This document shows, in pieces, positions 6,703-12,168 of a stretch of DNA of 15,687 nucleotides; the first letter of the stretch is position 1, and each line of letters starts with the position of its first letter. The translations under genes were made by a program, and so were the position numbers. Origin of the DNA: Candidatus Aenigmatarchaeota archaeon (GTDB lineage: Archaea; EX4484-52; B79-G9); NCBI GenBank assembly GCA_023139785.1, contig JAGLMX010000002.1:1-15687 (forward strand). Reading direction: 5' to 3'. The notes below the pieces were generated by a model. That model was given only the letters and a program-made list of their open reading frames with translations. It made no database searches and was not told where the DNA came from.

Positions 6703-7167
6703 ATGAGCTTTTTTAAGAAAAGAAAAGCACAGTCTGCAACAGAATACCTCATGACATATGGATGGGCAATACTTGCAATAACAATTGTGGGCGCTCTTCT
6801 ATACACTCAGGTTTTCTCGCAAAGAAGCTGTGCAACAGCAGGAGCAAGCGGATGGCCGCTAACAGCAAGTGTTGCTCCGGATGGGAATGAATTCACAGTA
6901 AACACGGATGGAACTGTGGTTATGGCACTAAAAAATAATTTCGGTAAAGACATCTCTGTAACAACTATTACCGGAGATGTAGCCTCAGAGACTCTTGGTG
7001 CTCCAGTGGTCATAGTTGATGGTGCAACTGTCGCAGTCACTACAACACTCAACGTTGCCGGAGCCGGAGTCCAAGGAGACTGCTACACTGAAAGTGTAAC
7101 TGTAACATTCCAGACAGCTGCTGCAGTACCTGTCAAAGCAACAGGAAATCTAAACGGACGGTACTAA
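6703..7167 (+). CDS. Class III signal peptide pilin-like protein 1
   Basis: The 154-residue protein starts with a short basic leader (SFFKKRKA), then QSATEYLMTYGWAIL, the class III signal signature. Cleavage is expected before Gln10 by a prepilin or EppA-like peptidase. The hydrophobic helix (about 15-38) would pack in a filament core, and the rest is a Thr/Val-rich beta domain exposed outside. Cys43 and the Cys in GDCY probably form a disulfide. It ends TGNLNGRY, nearly matching the end of the second pilin. The ATG at 6703 is set by GGAGG nine bases upstream; an overlapping ATG at 6699 is out of frame and stops after five codons. It is probably the major subunit, since it has its own TATA box and Shine-Dalgarno site. 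Filament type and partners are not visible in the window. Confidence 0.85.
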   Translation: MSFFKKRKAQSATEYLMTYGWAILAITIVGALLYTQVFSQRSCATAGASGWPLTASVAPDGNEFTVNTDGTVVMALKNNFGKDISVTTITGDVASETLGAPVVIVDGATVAVTTTLNVAGAGVQGDCYTESVTVTFQTAAAVPVKATGNLNGRY

Positions 7168-7189
7168 ACACTTTTTGGATTTAACTAAT

Positions 7190-7236
7190 GTGTGCAAGGC
7201 ACTTGTGCCTTGTACGCACTTTTTTTCTTTTTTTTT
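7190..7236 (+). terminator. Hairpin plus T-run between the two pilin genes
   Basis: Arms CAAGGCAC (7195-7202) and GTGCCTTG (7205-7212) close a two-base loop, so the tip may open. GTG/CAC outside (7190-7192 and 7217-7219) extends the stem. T7, C, T9 follows (7220-7236). It should end or attenuate transcription after pilin 1 and before pilin 2. Confidence 0.6.
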
Positions 7237-7245
7237 GATGATTCT

Positions 7246-7686
7246 ATGCATGTAAGGAAAGCACAGTCTGCAACAGAATACCTCATGACATATGGATGGG
7301 CAATACTTGCGATAATGATTGTTGGTGTTCTGCTCTACAGTTATGTGTTCAACGAGCGCAATTGCACTTATGGTGCAAACGGATTTCCTCCTTTTGCATC
7401 AATTTTACCCGCGGCAAATGAGTATTCTGTAAATGCGGACGGCAGCATTGATTTGCTTCTTGCAAGCAGGCTTGAGAAAGATGCCAATATAACTGAGCTC
7501 AATGGTGTGGCTATTGGTCCACATAACATAACTGCCGGAGGGCAGGTAGCTGTTCATGCAGGTGCAGGAACTATGGACGCCGGAACGGTAGGTAAATGCT
7601 ATGGTTTGGCGCTCACGATAACCTATAAAACAGGTATTATTTCAGAACTCAAGTCAACAGGGATTCTTAACGGAAGATATGGTTAG
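7246..7686 (+). CDS. Class III signal peptide pilin-like protein 2
   Basis: A 146-residue paralogue of the preceding pilin. After MHVRKA comes the same QSATEYLMTYGWAIL core, then a diverged beta domain with paired cysteines (RNC and GKCY) and the end TGILNGRYG. ATG 7246 gives the conserved short basic leader; an upstream GTG frame from 7192 would run through the T-rich terminator and is rejected. There is no Shine-Dalgarno site or TATA box of its own. Expression probably depends on read-through of the hairpin at 7190-7236, which suggests a minor subunit. The stop overlaps by four bases with the stop of the convergent dph2. Confidence 0.82.
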   Translation: MHVRKAQSATEYLMTYGWAILAIMIVGVLLYSYVFNERNCTYGANGFPPFASILPAANEYSVNADGSIDLLLASRLEKDANITELNGVAIGPHNITAGGQVAVHAGAGTMDAGTVGKCYGLALTITYKTGIISELKSTGILNGRYG

Positions 7687-8609
7687 ATAATCTCGCTTTT
7701 GTCGATGACAGGCACTCCAAATATTAGGTCTTCGTCTATCCGGGGGCATGCTGTGTTTATGAGTGCATCGAGCTTCATGCCAAGAATCTTTTCCGGGGAT
7801 ATGTAGTCCATTGCGAGAATCCAGACTTTTTTGTTTTCTTGCTCAAATTTTTTTTCAATATCATCTGTGCTGCTGAGTTGCCCTCTTTTTGTTGATACTA
7901 AAATACCTATATTTTTCGCGTCTTTGAGCTTCTCGAGTTTCAATATTCTTTTTTTTTCAAAAAGCCGTTTTTCTTTGTCTGTACTTTCTATCTTACCTGT
8001 GTCTAAATTTGCAAGAAAAACAGGCTTTTGCACTTTCTTTGCCACACCGAGGGCGTGGAATTTTCCGGAGGCAAGTGTAATGAAGCAGTCCACTTTATCC
8101 TCTATGGCTTCTGCTGCGCCTGCGTTGCAGCCAAGAACCTGGCCTTTGTATTTCATGCTTTTGGATTTTGCGATGAATACTTCTTTGCCTTTTTTTTCGA
8201 GAAGGTTTTTTATCTTTGGTATTGCCCCGAGATACTGTATTGTTGCAACGAGGCCTATTTTTTTATCAGGGATTGCAGAAAGATTTGATTCAATAACTTT
8301 GCTAAAATCCGCGTCCGAGCGGCACTCAACATACAGGACAGGAATTTCTTTCGAGACCATAAACGGCGCGTGCCCGACATGCACTATGAGGTCGCAGCCA
8401 AGCATCTTTGCCGGGTTTTCAGGAATGTCGCACGCCCCAAAGCACGGGTCTGCCCAGATAATGCATTTTGGACCGAGTGCGCGAATTCTGCCTGCAATCT
8501 CCTGCACAGATGTTTTCATGCCTTCCGGCGCCTGCAGAAGGATTTTTTTTGGCTTTCTTTTGAGGATTTCTTTCTTAATGATTTCATATTCTTTATCCGG
8601 CAGATTCAT
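7683..8609 (-). CDS. dph2: Diphthamide biosynthesis enzyme Dph2 (4Fe-4S radical type)
   Basis: The 308-residue enzyme starts diphthamide synthesis by transferring the 3-amino-3-carboxypropyl group of S-adenosylmethionine to a histidine of elongation factor 2. Archaeal Dph2 acts as a homodimer with one 4Fe-4S cluster per subunit held by three cysteines from three homologous domains. These are visible here as Cys60 in DPCFGACD, Cys161 in GQVLGCNAG and Cys288 in NTACPRI. Also typical are LLQAPEG near the N-terminus, YVECRSDADF, LASGKFHALG and the IDEDLIFGVPV ending. The length is slightly below the usual 320-345 residues, but no domain is missing. It is a stand-alone gene, convergent with pilin 2. 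Confidence 0.93.
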   Translation of the reverse strand: MNLPDKEYEIIKKEILKRKPKKILLQAPEGMKTSVQEIAGRIRALGPKCIIWADPCFGACDIPENPAKMLGCDLIVHVGHAPFMVSKEIPVLYVECRSDADFSKVIESNLSAIPDKKIGLVATIQYLGAIPKIKNLLEKKGKEVFIAKSKSMKYKGQVLGCNAGAAEAIEDKVDCFITLASGKFHALGVAKKVQKPVFLANLDTGKIESTDKEKRLFEKKRILKLEKLKDAKNIGILVSTKRGQLSSTDDIEKKFEQENKKVWILAMDYISPEKILGMKLDALINTACPRIDEDLIFGVPVIDKSEII

Positions 8610-8741
8610 GAGTTGTGTTGGTTAGAGATGTTTTAAAAGATAATTCGCGCCCGGTCATCCAAAGTTCCCTAGCGCACTGACGGAATGAATTTTTAATATT
8701 TGTGGATAAGTAGCATATATATGATAATGATATATTGAAAT

Positions 8742-8764
8742 AAAAAAAGTGAGGACGAATCCTC
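8742..8764 (-). terminator. Terminator after the zinc protein gene
   Basis: On the minus strand, GAGGA-TTCG-TCCTC (8751-8764) is followed within two bases by seven T (8742-8748). The stable UUCG-type loop and T-run begin five bases after the stop codon at 8770. Confidence 0.7.
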
Positions 8765-8769
8765 GATTT

Positions 8770-8991
8770 TCAACTCGCATCAGGAGACCCATATGCTTTC
8801 TCAAAAGCCAAAAGATCTTCTTCCTTGACGACTCCCGTGCCTTTGCACGTGGGACATTTTCCGTCAAGGTGGCACTTTACGCCGTTTGGTTTGGCTTTAT
8901 TGAATGTGCACCCTTTGCAACTTTGTGGCTTTCCCACACACCCACCATTTCCTTGGCATATGGGACATTGTACCATAATATCATCCGTCAT
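8770..8991 (-). CDS. Small DnaJ-type zinc-binding protein (CxxCxGxG)
   Basis: The 73-residue protein has eight cysteines. CPICQGNG at 9-16 and CPTCKGTG at 46-53 are two CxxCxGxG repeats of the DnaJ central domain type. Cys18, CKGC at 25-28 and Cys40 lie between them, enough for two zinc sites. There is no J-domain, so this is a free-standing zinc module whose role is unknown; it may bind protein or RNA. ATG 8991 is fixed by a perfect GGAGGTGA (8997-9004) five bases upstream, so the frame extending to 9012 is not used. It is followed by its own terminator and preceded by the structured element at 9056-9111 in its leader or spacer. Confidence 0.8.
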   Translation of the reverse strand: MTDDIMVQCPICQGNGGCVGKPQSCKGCTFNKAKPNGVKCHLDGKCPTCKGTGVVKEEDLLAFEKAYGSPDAS

Positions 8992-8996
8992 ATTCT

Positions 8997-9004
8997 TCAC
9001 CTCC
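8997..9004 (-). promoter_or_regulatory. Shine-Dalgarno site deciding the zinc protein start
   Basis: GGAGGTGA on the minus strand is fully complementary to the archaeal anti-Shine-Dalgarno core. It sits five bases before the ATG at 8991. Confidence 0.8.
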
Positions 9005-9055
9005 CGAGGCACTCTTCTCTCAAAGGCACCTCTTTTTTATTTTCTTCACAGTAAA

Positions 9056-9111
9056 GCATCTGCCGGGATTGAACCCGAATGTCACCAAAAAGGCAACACC
9101 TTGACAGATGC
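9056..9111 (-). ncRNA. tRNA-like structured element with a T-arm-like hairpin, no D-arm
   Basis: On the minus strand, a 56-base unit opens with GCATCTG (9105-9111) and closes with CAGATGC (9056-9062), a perfect 7-bp acceptor-like stem. Next to the closing arm is a T-arm-like hairpin CGGG-TTCAAT-CCCG (9064-9077), close to the B-box sequence of tRNA genes but with a six-base loop. Between them is a second hairpin: outer TGTCA/TGACA (9102-9106 and 9080-9084), inner AAGG/CCTT. The outer pair competes for two bases with the acceptor-like stem. No D-arm and no seven-base anticodon loop can be drawn. It may be a degenerate tRNA, a tRNA-fragment attachment site, or a leader structure of the zinc protein gene 65 bases downstream. 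Confidence 0.4.
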
Positions 9112-9166
9112 ACGCTGAATTCAAAAGAAAAATTCGCAGGAAAAAAATGAATCCTGCCATTGTGTT

Positions 9167-9511
9167 TTATATTGCAGGAATGATCTTCTGCAATGTGACG
9201 ACACCAATCATCCAGATCAAGTAGCCACAAAGTATCGCCACACCGACATGGATGTTTGTTCGGGCATTCATGTAATACACTGTGCCTAAAAACAGAGCAC
9301 ATGGTGCTAGATACACGACAGACCACACAATCATTCTCTGTGTAATCTCAATACCCGACTCCCTGCATACAAACAGTATGCTGAGCGTCGTTATGATGGG
9401 TGCTACTGCAAGCATCCCGCCCCATTTAGGGTGGATGTTGGCGAGCAGACCCACACCAACTATTATTGCACCCCCAAGAATAAACTTGAGGGCGAGATAC
9501 GTTAAACTCAT
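9167..9511 (-). CDS. Small four-helix membrane protein (DUF3147/GlpM-like)
   Basis: A 114-residue integral membrane protein with hydrophobic segments near 5-24, 31-48, 60-80 and 87-107. The pattern of a glycine-rich first helix, a PKWGGMLAVAPIIT turn, and a central cytosol-facing ESGIE segment resembles DUF3147/GlpM-type proteins. That match is from memory and moderate. The function is unknown. GGAGGT at 9515-9520 is close to the ATG at 9511 (three bases). The in-frame GTG at 9526 would place that site inside the gene, so ATG is preferred. It is the second gene preceded by the duplicated leader (9516-9562) and lies downstream of the PKD protein gene on the same strand. Confidence 0.65.
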   Translation of the reverse strand: MSLTYLALKFILGGAIIVGVGLLANIHPKWGGMLAVAPIITTLSILFVCRESGIEITQRMIVWSVVYLAPCALFLGTVYYMNARTNIHVGVAILCGYLIWMIGVVTLQKIIPAI

Positions 9512-9515
9512 ACGA

Positions 9516-9562
9516 CCTCCTCTCACACTTTTTCTTTGTTATTATAAGGCAGTGAGCAGCCT
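9516..9562 (-). promoter_or_regulatory. Duplicated leader, copy A
   Basis: This 47-base stretch matches copy B at 10480-10526 in 40 of 47 positions without gaps. On the minus strand it carries a hairpin, AAGGC-TGCTCACT-GCCTT, continuing one base outside the copy (9546-9563). An A/T-rich spacer follows, then AGAAAAAGTGTGAGAGGAGG, which includes the Shine-Dalgarno site of the gene starting at 9511. CTCAC in the hairpin loop is complementary to GTGAG just before the Shine-Dalgarno site (9552-9556 and 9522-9526 on the plus strand). A minus-strand TATA-like TTATAATT at 9613-9620 would place the leader inside the mRNA. Confidence 0.55.
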
Positions 9563-9613
9563 TTTTTTGTTCAGATTCAAAACAGCAGGCTCAAAAAAAG
9601 GCCTGCAATTCAA

Positions 9614-10474
9614 TTATAAGCTCCCTTTGTTCATTCGCACAATTGCGATTGCAATCGCAAGTGCCGCAATCACCACAGACGTACCGAAACCAGGAATGTT
9701 TGGTGCTTCAGATGGTGTCTTTTGCATCTTTAGCATCAGATTCAATGGTCGTCGTGGTTCGGGAGGGACCTCAAATGAAGTCTCTGTGTTTTGATATCCC
9801 TCAGAACGTCCTATAATGGTGTAGTTTCCTGGCTCGAGTTTGTACTCGAGAGGATCTCCTGGAGATACTGTTTTTTCAACGTGAACCTGCTCAGACCACA
9901 AATCAACGGTACCTGTGATCTGTGTGCCGTTGGCGTCTACTAGCCAAACAAATATTATTGGATTTGATTCCAAAACATTCGCATGACCTAATGTATACCA
10001 GACAGATTCGGTTGTTACTCCAACGGCCTTTGCTCTGACCTCATACACACCTGGCTTTTCCCATACATGCGATCGGTTCACACGCGTTCCTATGGGAACA
10101 AAACCGGTAGTGGTCTGAGTTCCGTCGCCCCAATCGAAGACGGTTTGTACATTGTCCTCGCCGTCACCATTTCCACTTAGGTGAACGGTAGTAGTGTAGC
10201 TGATCGGTTCACCCACAACCGTATCAACAGCCAGTGCAGGCGTTGTTAGTACGGCAAGAACCAACAGCAGCAAAAAAGAACTCGTTTTTGTTCCACTTTT
10301 GGCCGCCCGTATCTTTTTCAGAAGCCATATAGTCATGGCCACGAAAATTACGAGATCCACCAGAATAACTCCTACCATCATAGACGTTACCCCTGGATTT
10401 TCGAACTCTTTACTGACTATTGCCGCGGAGATCACTCCGACAACAAGACTCAAATAGAAAGGTCCATATTTCAT
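9614..10474 (-). CDS. PKD-domain surface protein with PGF-type C-terminal anchor
   Basis: A 286-residue protein, in order: two membrane segments (about 5-22 and 32-53); a basic stretch; a third hydrophobic segment with a signal-like end (66-82, LTTPALA); a PKD domain (about 85-165, with FDWGDGT at 113-119 and VWEKPGVYEV at 137-146); a second beta-sandwich like a carboxypeptidase regulatory or PEGA domain (about 175-250, EPGNYTIIG); and a tail of PGFG (261-264), a hydrophobic helix and RMNK. That tail is the tripartite PGF-CTERM pattern processed by archaeosortase A in other archaea. It is likely a cell-surface or envelope protein. The two N-terminal helices before the signal-like segment are unusual and could reflect a fusion. 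ATG 10474 follows GAGG at 10481-10484. It carries leader copy B. Confidence 0.75.
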   Translation of the reverse strand: MKYGPFYLSLVVGVISAAIVSKEFENPGVTSMMVGVILVDLVIFVAMTIWLLKKIRAAKSGTKTSSFLLLLVLAVLTTPALAVDTVVGEPISYTTTVHLSGNGDGEDNVQTVFDWGDGTQTTTGFVPIGTRVNRSHVWEKPGVYEVRAKAVGVTTESVWYTLGHANVLESNPIIFVWLVDANGTQITGTVDLWSEQVHVEKTVSPGDPLEYKLEPGNYTIIGRSEGYQNTETSFEVPPEPRRPLNLMLKMQKTPSEAPNIPGFGTSVVIAALAIAIAIVRMNKGSL

Positions 10475-10479
10475 GCTTT

Positions 10480-10526
10480 CCTCTTCTCACACTTTTTCTC
10501 TATTAAGAGAAGGCAGTGAGCGGCCT
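10480..10526 (-). promoter_or_regulatory. Duplicated leader, copy B
   Basis: Partner of 9516-9562 (40 of 47 positions identical). The hairpin AAGGC-CGCTCACT-GCCTT is kept (10510-10527), and AGAAAAAGTGTGAGAAGAGG includes the ribosome binding site of the PKD gene. The CTCAC/GTGAG complementarity is also kept (10516-10520 and 10486-10490). A second hairpin, TTCTCT-TAAT-AGAGAA, is present only in this copy. A minus-strand TATA-like sequence near 10611-10622 lies upstream. Confidence 0.55.
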
Positions 10527-10541
10527 TTTTGTCTACATCCT

Positions 10542-10706
10542 TCACTGCAAAACTCCGCAGTCAGGAGGTTTCGATACAATCACAGGCAACACCAAATTGG
10601 TGCTACCTGCTCTATAAATAGGATTCACCACAAACAACCCAAGACAGCCATGACAACGAAGAACACAATTAGAACTAACTGAAATGTCTCCGCAGTCTTC
10701 AGCCAT
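10542..10706 (-). CDS. Possible small cysteine-containing protein, unsupported by homology
   Basis: A 54-codon open frame from ATG 10706, or GTG 10727, ends just upstream of leader copy B. The product has five cysteines, three of them spaced NCVLRCHGC, and a mildly hydrophobic C-terminal half. No ribosome binding site is visible and no family is recognised. It is listed only because it fills an otherwise empty stretch in the same direction as the next genes. It may be noncoding sequence. Confidence 0.18.
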   Translation of the reverse strand: MAEDCGDISVSSNCVLRCHGCLGLFVVNPIYRAGSTNLVLPVIVSKPPDCGVLQ

Positions 10707-10957
10707 AACATACACTTTCAAGCGCACTCTGACCAGACCGTCTCTTACATTTTGACATCAAGGATGCCAAATTCATCTCAAAAGAGACGACGGTTGTTTT
10801 GTGGTAAAAATGAATTTTGTAAATTTATCAAATTCCAATAGGAACACAAGTGCCTTTAGATGAAATACCACTCCTTAATAAATACAAATTTAGCTTTATA
10901 ACTTTAGTGTGACTTAAAAGTAGCAAAATTTAGAAAACAAACAAAGCATGAAACTCA

Positions 10958-10966
10958 TATAAAATT
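10958..10966 (+). promoter_or_regulatory. TATA box of the MoaD/ThiS-like gene
   Basis: TATAAAATT starts 28 bases before the ATG at 10986. That places the transcription start at about the first codon and predicts a leaderless mRNA. Confidence 0.6.
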
Positions 10967-10985
10967 TATTTTGCCTTCATGCCCT

Positions 10986-11252
10986 ATGACTGAAAGAATT
11001 TCTGTTGAGGTAGAATTTTTTGCATCTCTTCGTGGCAAGACAAATAAAGAATCTGAAAACATGGCGCTCACAAAGGGATGTTCTCTTGAAAATCTCTGCG
11101 AGATTCTAAAAGAAAAATATCCCTCTGCTTTTCGGGTTCCTATGAACGAATATGTGTTTGTAGTCAATGGCAAAAAGCAAGACCCGAGAAGGACGCTTCT
11201 TCTTTGTGACAAGGACAATGTATCGGTTTTCCCGCTGGTTGGCGGAGGATAA
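10986..11252 (+). CDS. MoaD/ThiS-type ubiquitin-like sulfur carrier, glycine C-terminus
   Basis: An 88-residue beta-grasp protein. An N-terminal strand (ISVEVEFFASLRG) and a helix with LENLCEILKEKYP are followed by EYVFVVNGK and VSVFPLVGGG at the C-terminus. The terminal Gly-Gly is adenylated by an E1-like enzyme, then thiocarboxylated or conjugated. In archaea such proteins serve molybdopterin synthesis, tRNA thiolation or SAMP protein tagging. No moeB, moaE or thi gene lies in the window, so the role cannot be settled. The ATG at 10986 is favoured over the upstream frame at 10971 because the TATA box predicts transcription starting right there. Confidence 0.8.
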   Translation: MTERISVEVEFFASLRGKTNKESENMALTKGCSLENLCEILKEKYPSAFRVPMNEYVFVVNGKKQDPRRTLLLCDKDNVSVFPLVGGG

Positions 11253-11387
11253 CACCCGGGATTTCGCAATATCGTAAGCGTAACGAACTATTTTGGAAAT
11301 TTCGCAGGGGTTTTCAGAGAATTTATTATTTTTGCCCTCGCACCAACGGAAGCCCCGCCGTAAGAACAACATTCCGGTACTACAGAC

Positions 11388-11480
11388 CTAAAGCGCTCCA
11401 ATTGCAGCCAGCAACTTTTTATGTCCATCAACTAACTCGTTGAAGTGCTTCACTTCTCCAGTCACTATTTCAAATTTCAT
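11388..11480 (-). CDS. 30-residue ORF coupled to the Doc-like gene
   Basis: The short frame starts one base after the Doc stop (TAA, A, ATG) and encodes 30 residues. It begins MKFEIVTGEVKHFNEL, continues into a Lys/Leu helix and ends in AIGAL. The composition is that of a real amphipathic helix rather than random sequence, and the tight spacing implies translational coupling. It could be a small antitoxin-like or inhibitory partner of the Doc/Fic domain. The Fic inhibitory motif (S/T-x3-E-G/N) is not clearly present. I recognise no family with confidence. Confidence 0.45.
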   Translation of the reverse strand: MKFEIVTGEVKHFNELVDGHKKLLAAIGAL

Positions 11481-11481
11481 T

Positions 11482-11880
11482 TTATCGCTTGAACTCGCGT
11501 ATTTTGCCATTTTTGATCCACTCCTTTATTTCTGAATCTGTGTAAAAAGTTTCTCTAATGCCGAGCATAACTTTTGCCTGCTTTGGATGATCTGGCATTG
11601 CAAACTTTGCTCCGTTGCTTATCAAAAAATCTTTGGCTGTGATAAATGCTGTTCTTCGGTTCCCGCTTGCAAAAGGATGTCCTTGTATCAGATTTTTCAT
11701 TAGGAAACCTGCTTTGTCATAAATGTCGCCATCTAAAGCCCTACAACCTTCAAGGGTATTGACTAATTTTCTATAACTCAACACTTACGACTTATCTGCT
11801 TTTTTTGCCTTGATTAAGCTAAGAACCAAAAAATTATATTCCATTATTCGCTCAACAGCCGGATATACGATATTTTTCAT
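11482..11880 (-). pseudogene. Doc/Fic-family toxin gene interrupted by an in-frame TAA
   Basis: From ATG 11880 the frame encodes 31 residues (MKNIVYPAVERIMEYNFLVL and on to KADKS), meets TAA at 11785-11787, then continues in the same frame for 100 codons with the Doc/Fic core HPFASGNRRTA. Together, 132 codons match the usual Doc length of about 125-135. The core keeps the His and the Asn-Arg-Arg part of the HxFx(D/N)(A/G)NxR motif, but Ala-Ser replace the usual acidic or Asn positions. Such enzymes AMPylate or phosphorylate targets such as elongation factor Tu. A TATA-like element at 11901-11908 lies about 25 bases before the ATG, supporting that start. The fragment after the stop could restart at GTG 11784 but would lack the first helix. 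Sequencing error, a recent nonsense mutation or read-through cannot be separated here. Confidence 0.75.
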
Positions 11881-11900
11881 AATTCTTGTTGGTTGCGGCA

Positions 11901-11908
11901 TAATATAA
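11901..11908 (-). promoter_or_regulatory. TATA box of the Doc-like gene
   Basis: On the minus strand TTATATTA lies about 25 bases upstream of ATG 11880, predicting a leaderless transcript. The same sequence read on the plus strand (TAATATAA) could serve a divergent transcript. Confidence 0.45.
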
Positions 11909-12010
11909 GGTTGTTGTAGATACAATTCGACAACTGTGGGGTTTTCGAATGTGTGTGCCCGCCATTAAAGCAATACGGTTCTGTAGCCCCTTAAAACGCC
12001 ATAAAACAGA

Positions 12011-12056
12011 TAGTACACACGTACCTTTATTGCATGGTATGTTCGTACTATTTTTT
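12011..12056 (+). terminator. Dyad followed by six T on the plus strand
   Basis: Arms TAGTAC (12011-12016) and GTACTA (12045-12050), with inner TACC/GGTA (12022-12025 and 12036-12039), are followed directly by T6 (12051-12056). No plus-strand gene is visible upstream, so it may end a small RNA or be an unrelated dyad. Confidence 0.35.
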
Positions 12057-12138
12057 ATCATATCTCCGCGTTTTGATGACCCAAAAAATCAAAAATCGCG
12101 AGCAAACAAATTTGATCTATTTTGCCAAAATGATTTTG

Positions 12139-12162
12139 AAAAACTAGTACATTCATACTAGT
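12139..12162 (-). terminator. Terminator of the large TIM-barrel gene
   Basis: On the minus strand ACTAGTA-TGAATG-TACTAGT (12143-12162) forms a perfect 7-bp hairpin running into five T (12139-12143). It starts six bases after the stop codon of the gene ending at 12169. Confidence 0.65.
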
Positions 12163-12168
12163 ATGTCT

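Larger units (their letters stand above)
10541..10985. other. Intergenic region upstream of the MoaD/ThiS-like gene
   Basis: Apart from the doubtful ORF at 10542-10706, this stretch holds an imperfect hairpin around CACC-AAATT-GGTG near 10583-10606 and a TATA-like CTATAAATAG at about 10612-10621. A longer dyad has arms CGTCTCTT (10739-10746) and AAGAGACG (10782-10789), with TTTGA/TCAAA and CATC/GATG pairing inside. From about 10793 onwards it is AT-rich with nothing recognisable until the TATA box at 10958. Confidence 0.4.

Noticed and set aside
7192..7245. N-terminal extension of pilin 2 from an upstream GTG
   Set aside because: It would translate the hairpin and T-run as a poly-Phe stretch and destroy the short basic leader required for class III signal processing.
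9056..9111. A normal tRNA gene at the T-arm-like hairpin
   Set aside because: No D-arm, no seven-base anticodon loop and a six-base T-loop. It is kept only as a tRNA-like structured element.
8749..9118. Several plus-strand ORFs of about 100 codons over the zinc protein gene
   Set aside because: They are opposite-strand shadows of the Cys-rich gene, which has a perfect Shine-Dalgarno site and a terminator on the minus strand.
11881..12138. An antitoxin gene upstream of the Doc-like gene
   Set aside because: The only minus-strand frame here (to 12061) runs through the promoter and start of the Doc gene in another frame and shows no antitoxin-like features.
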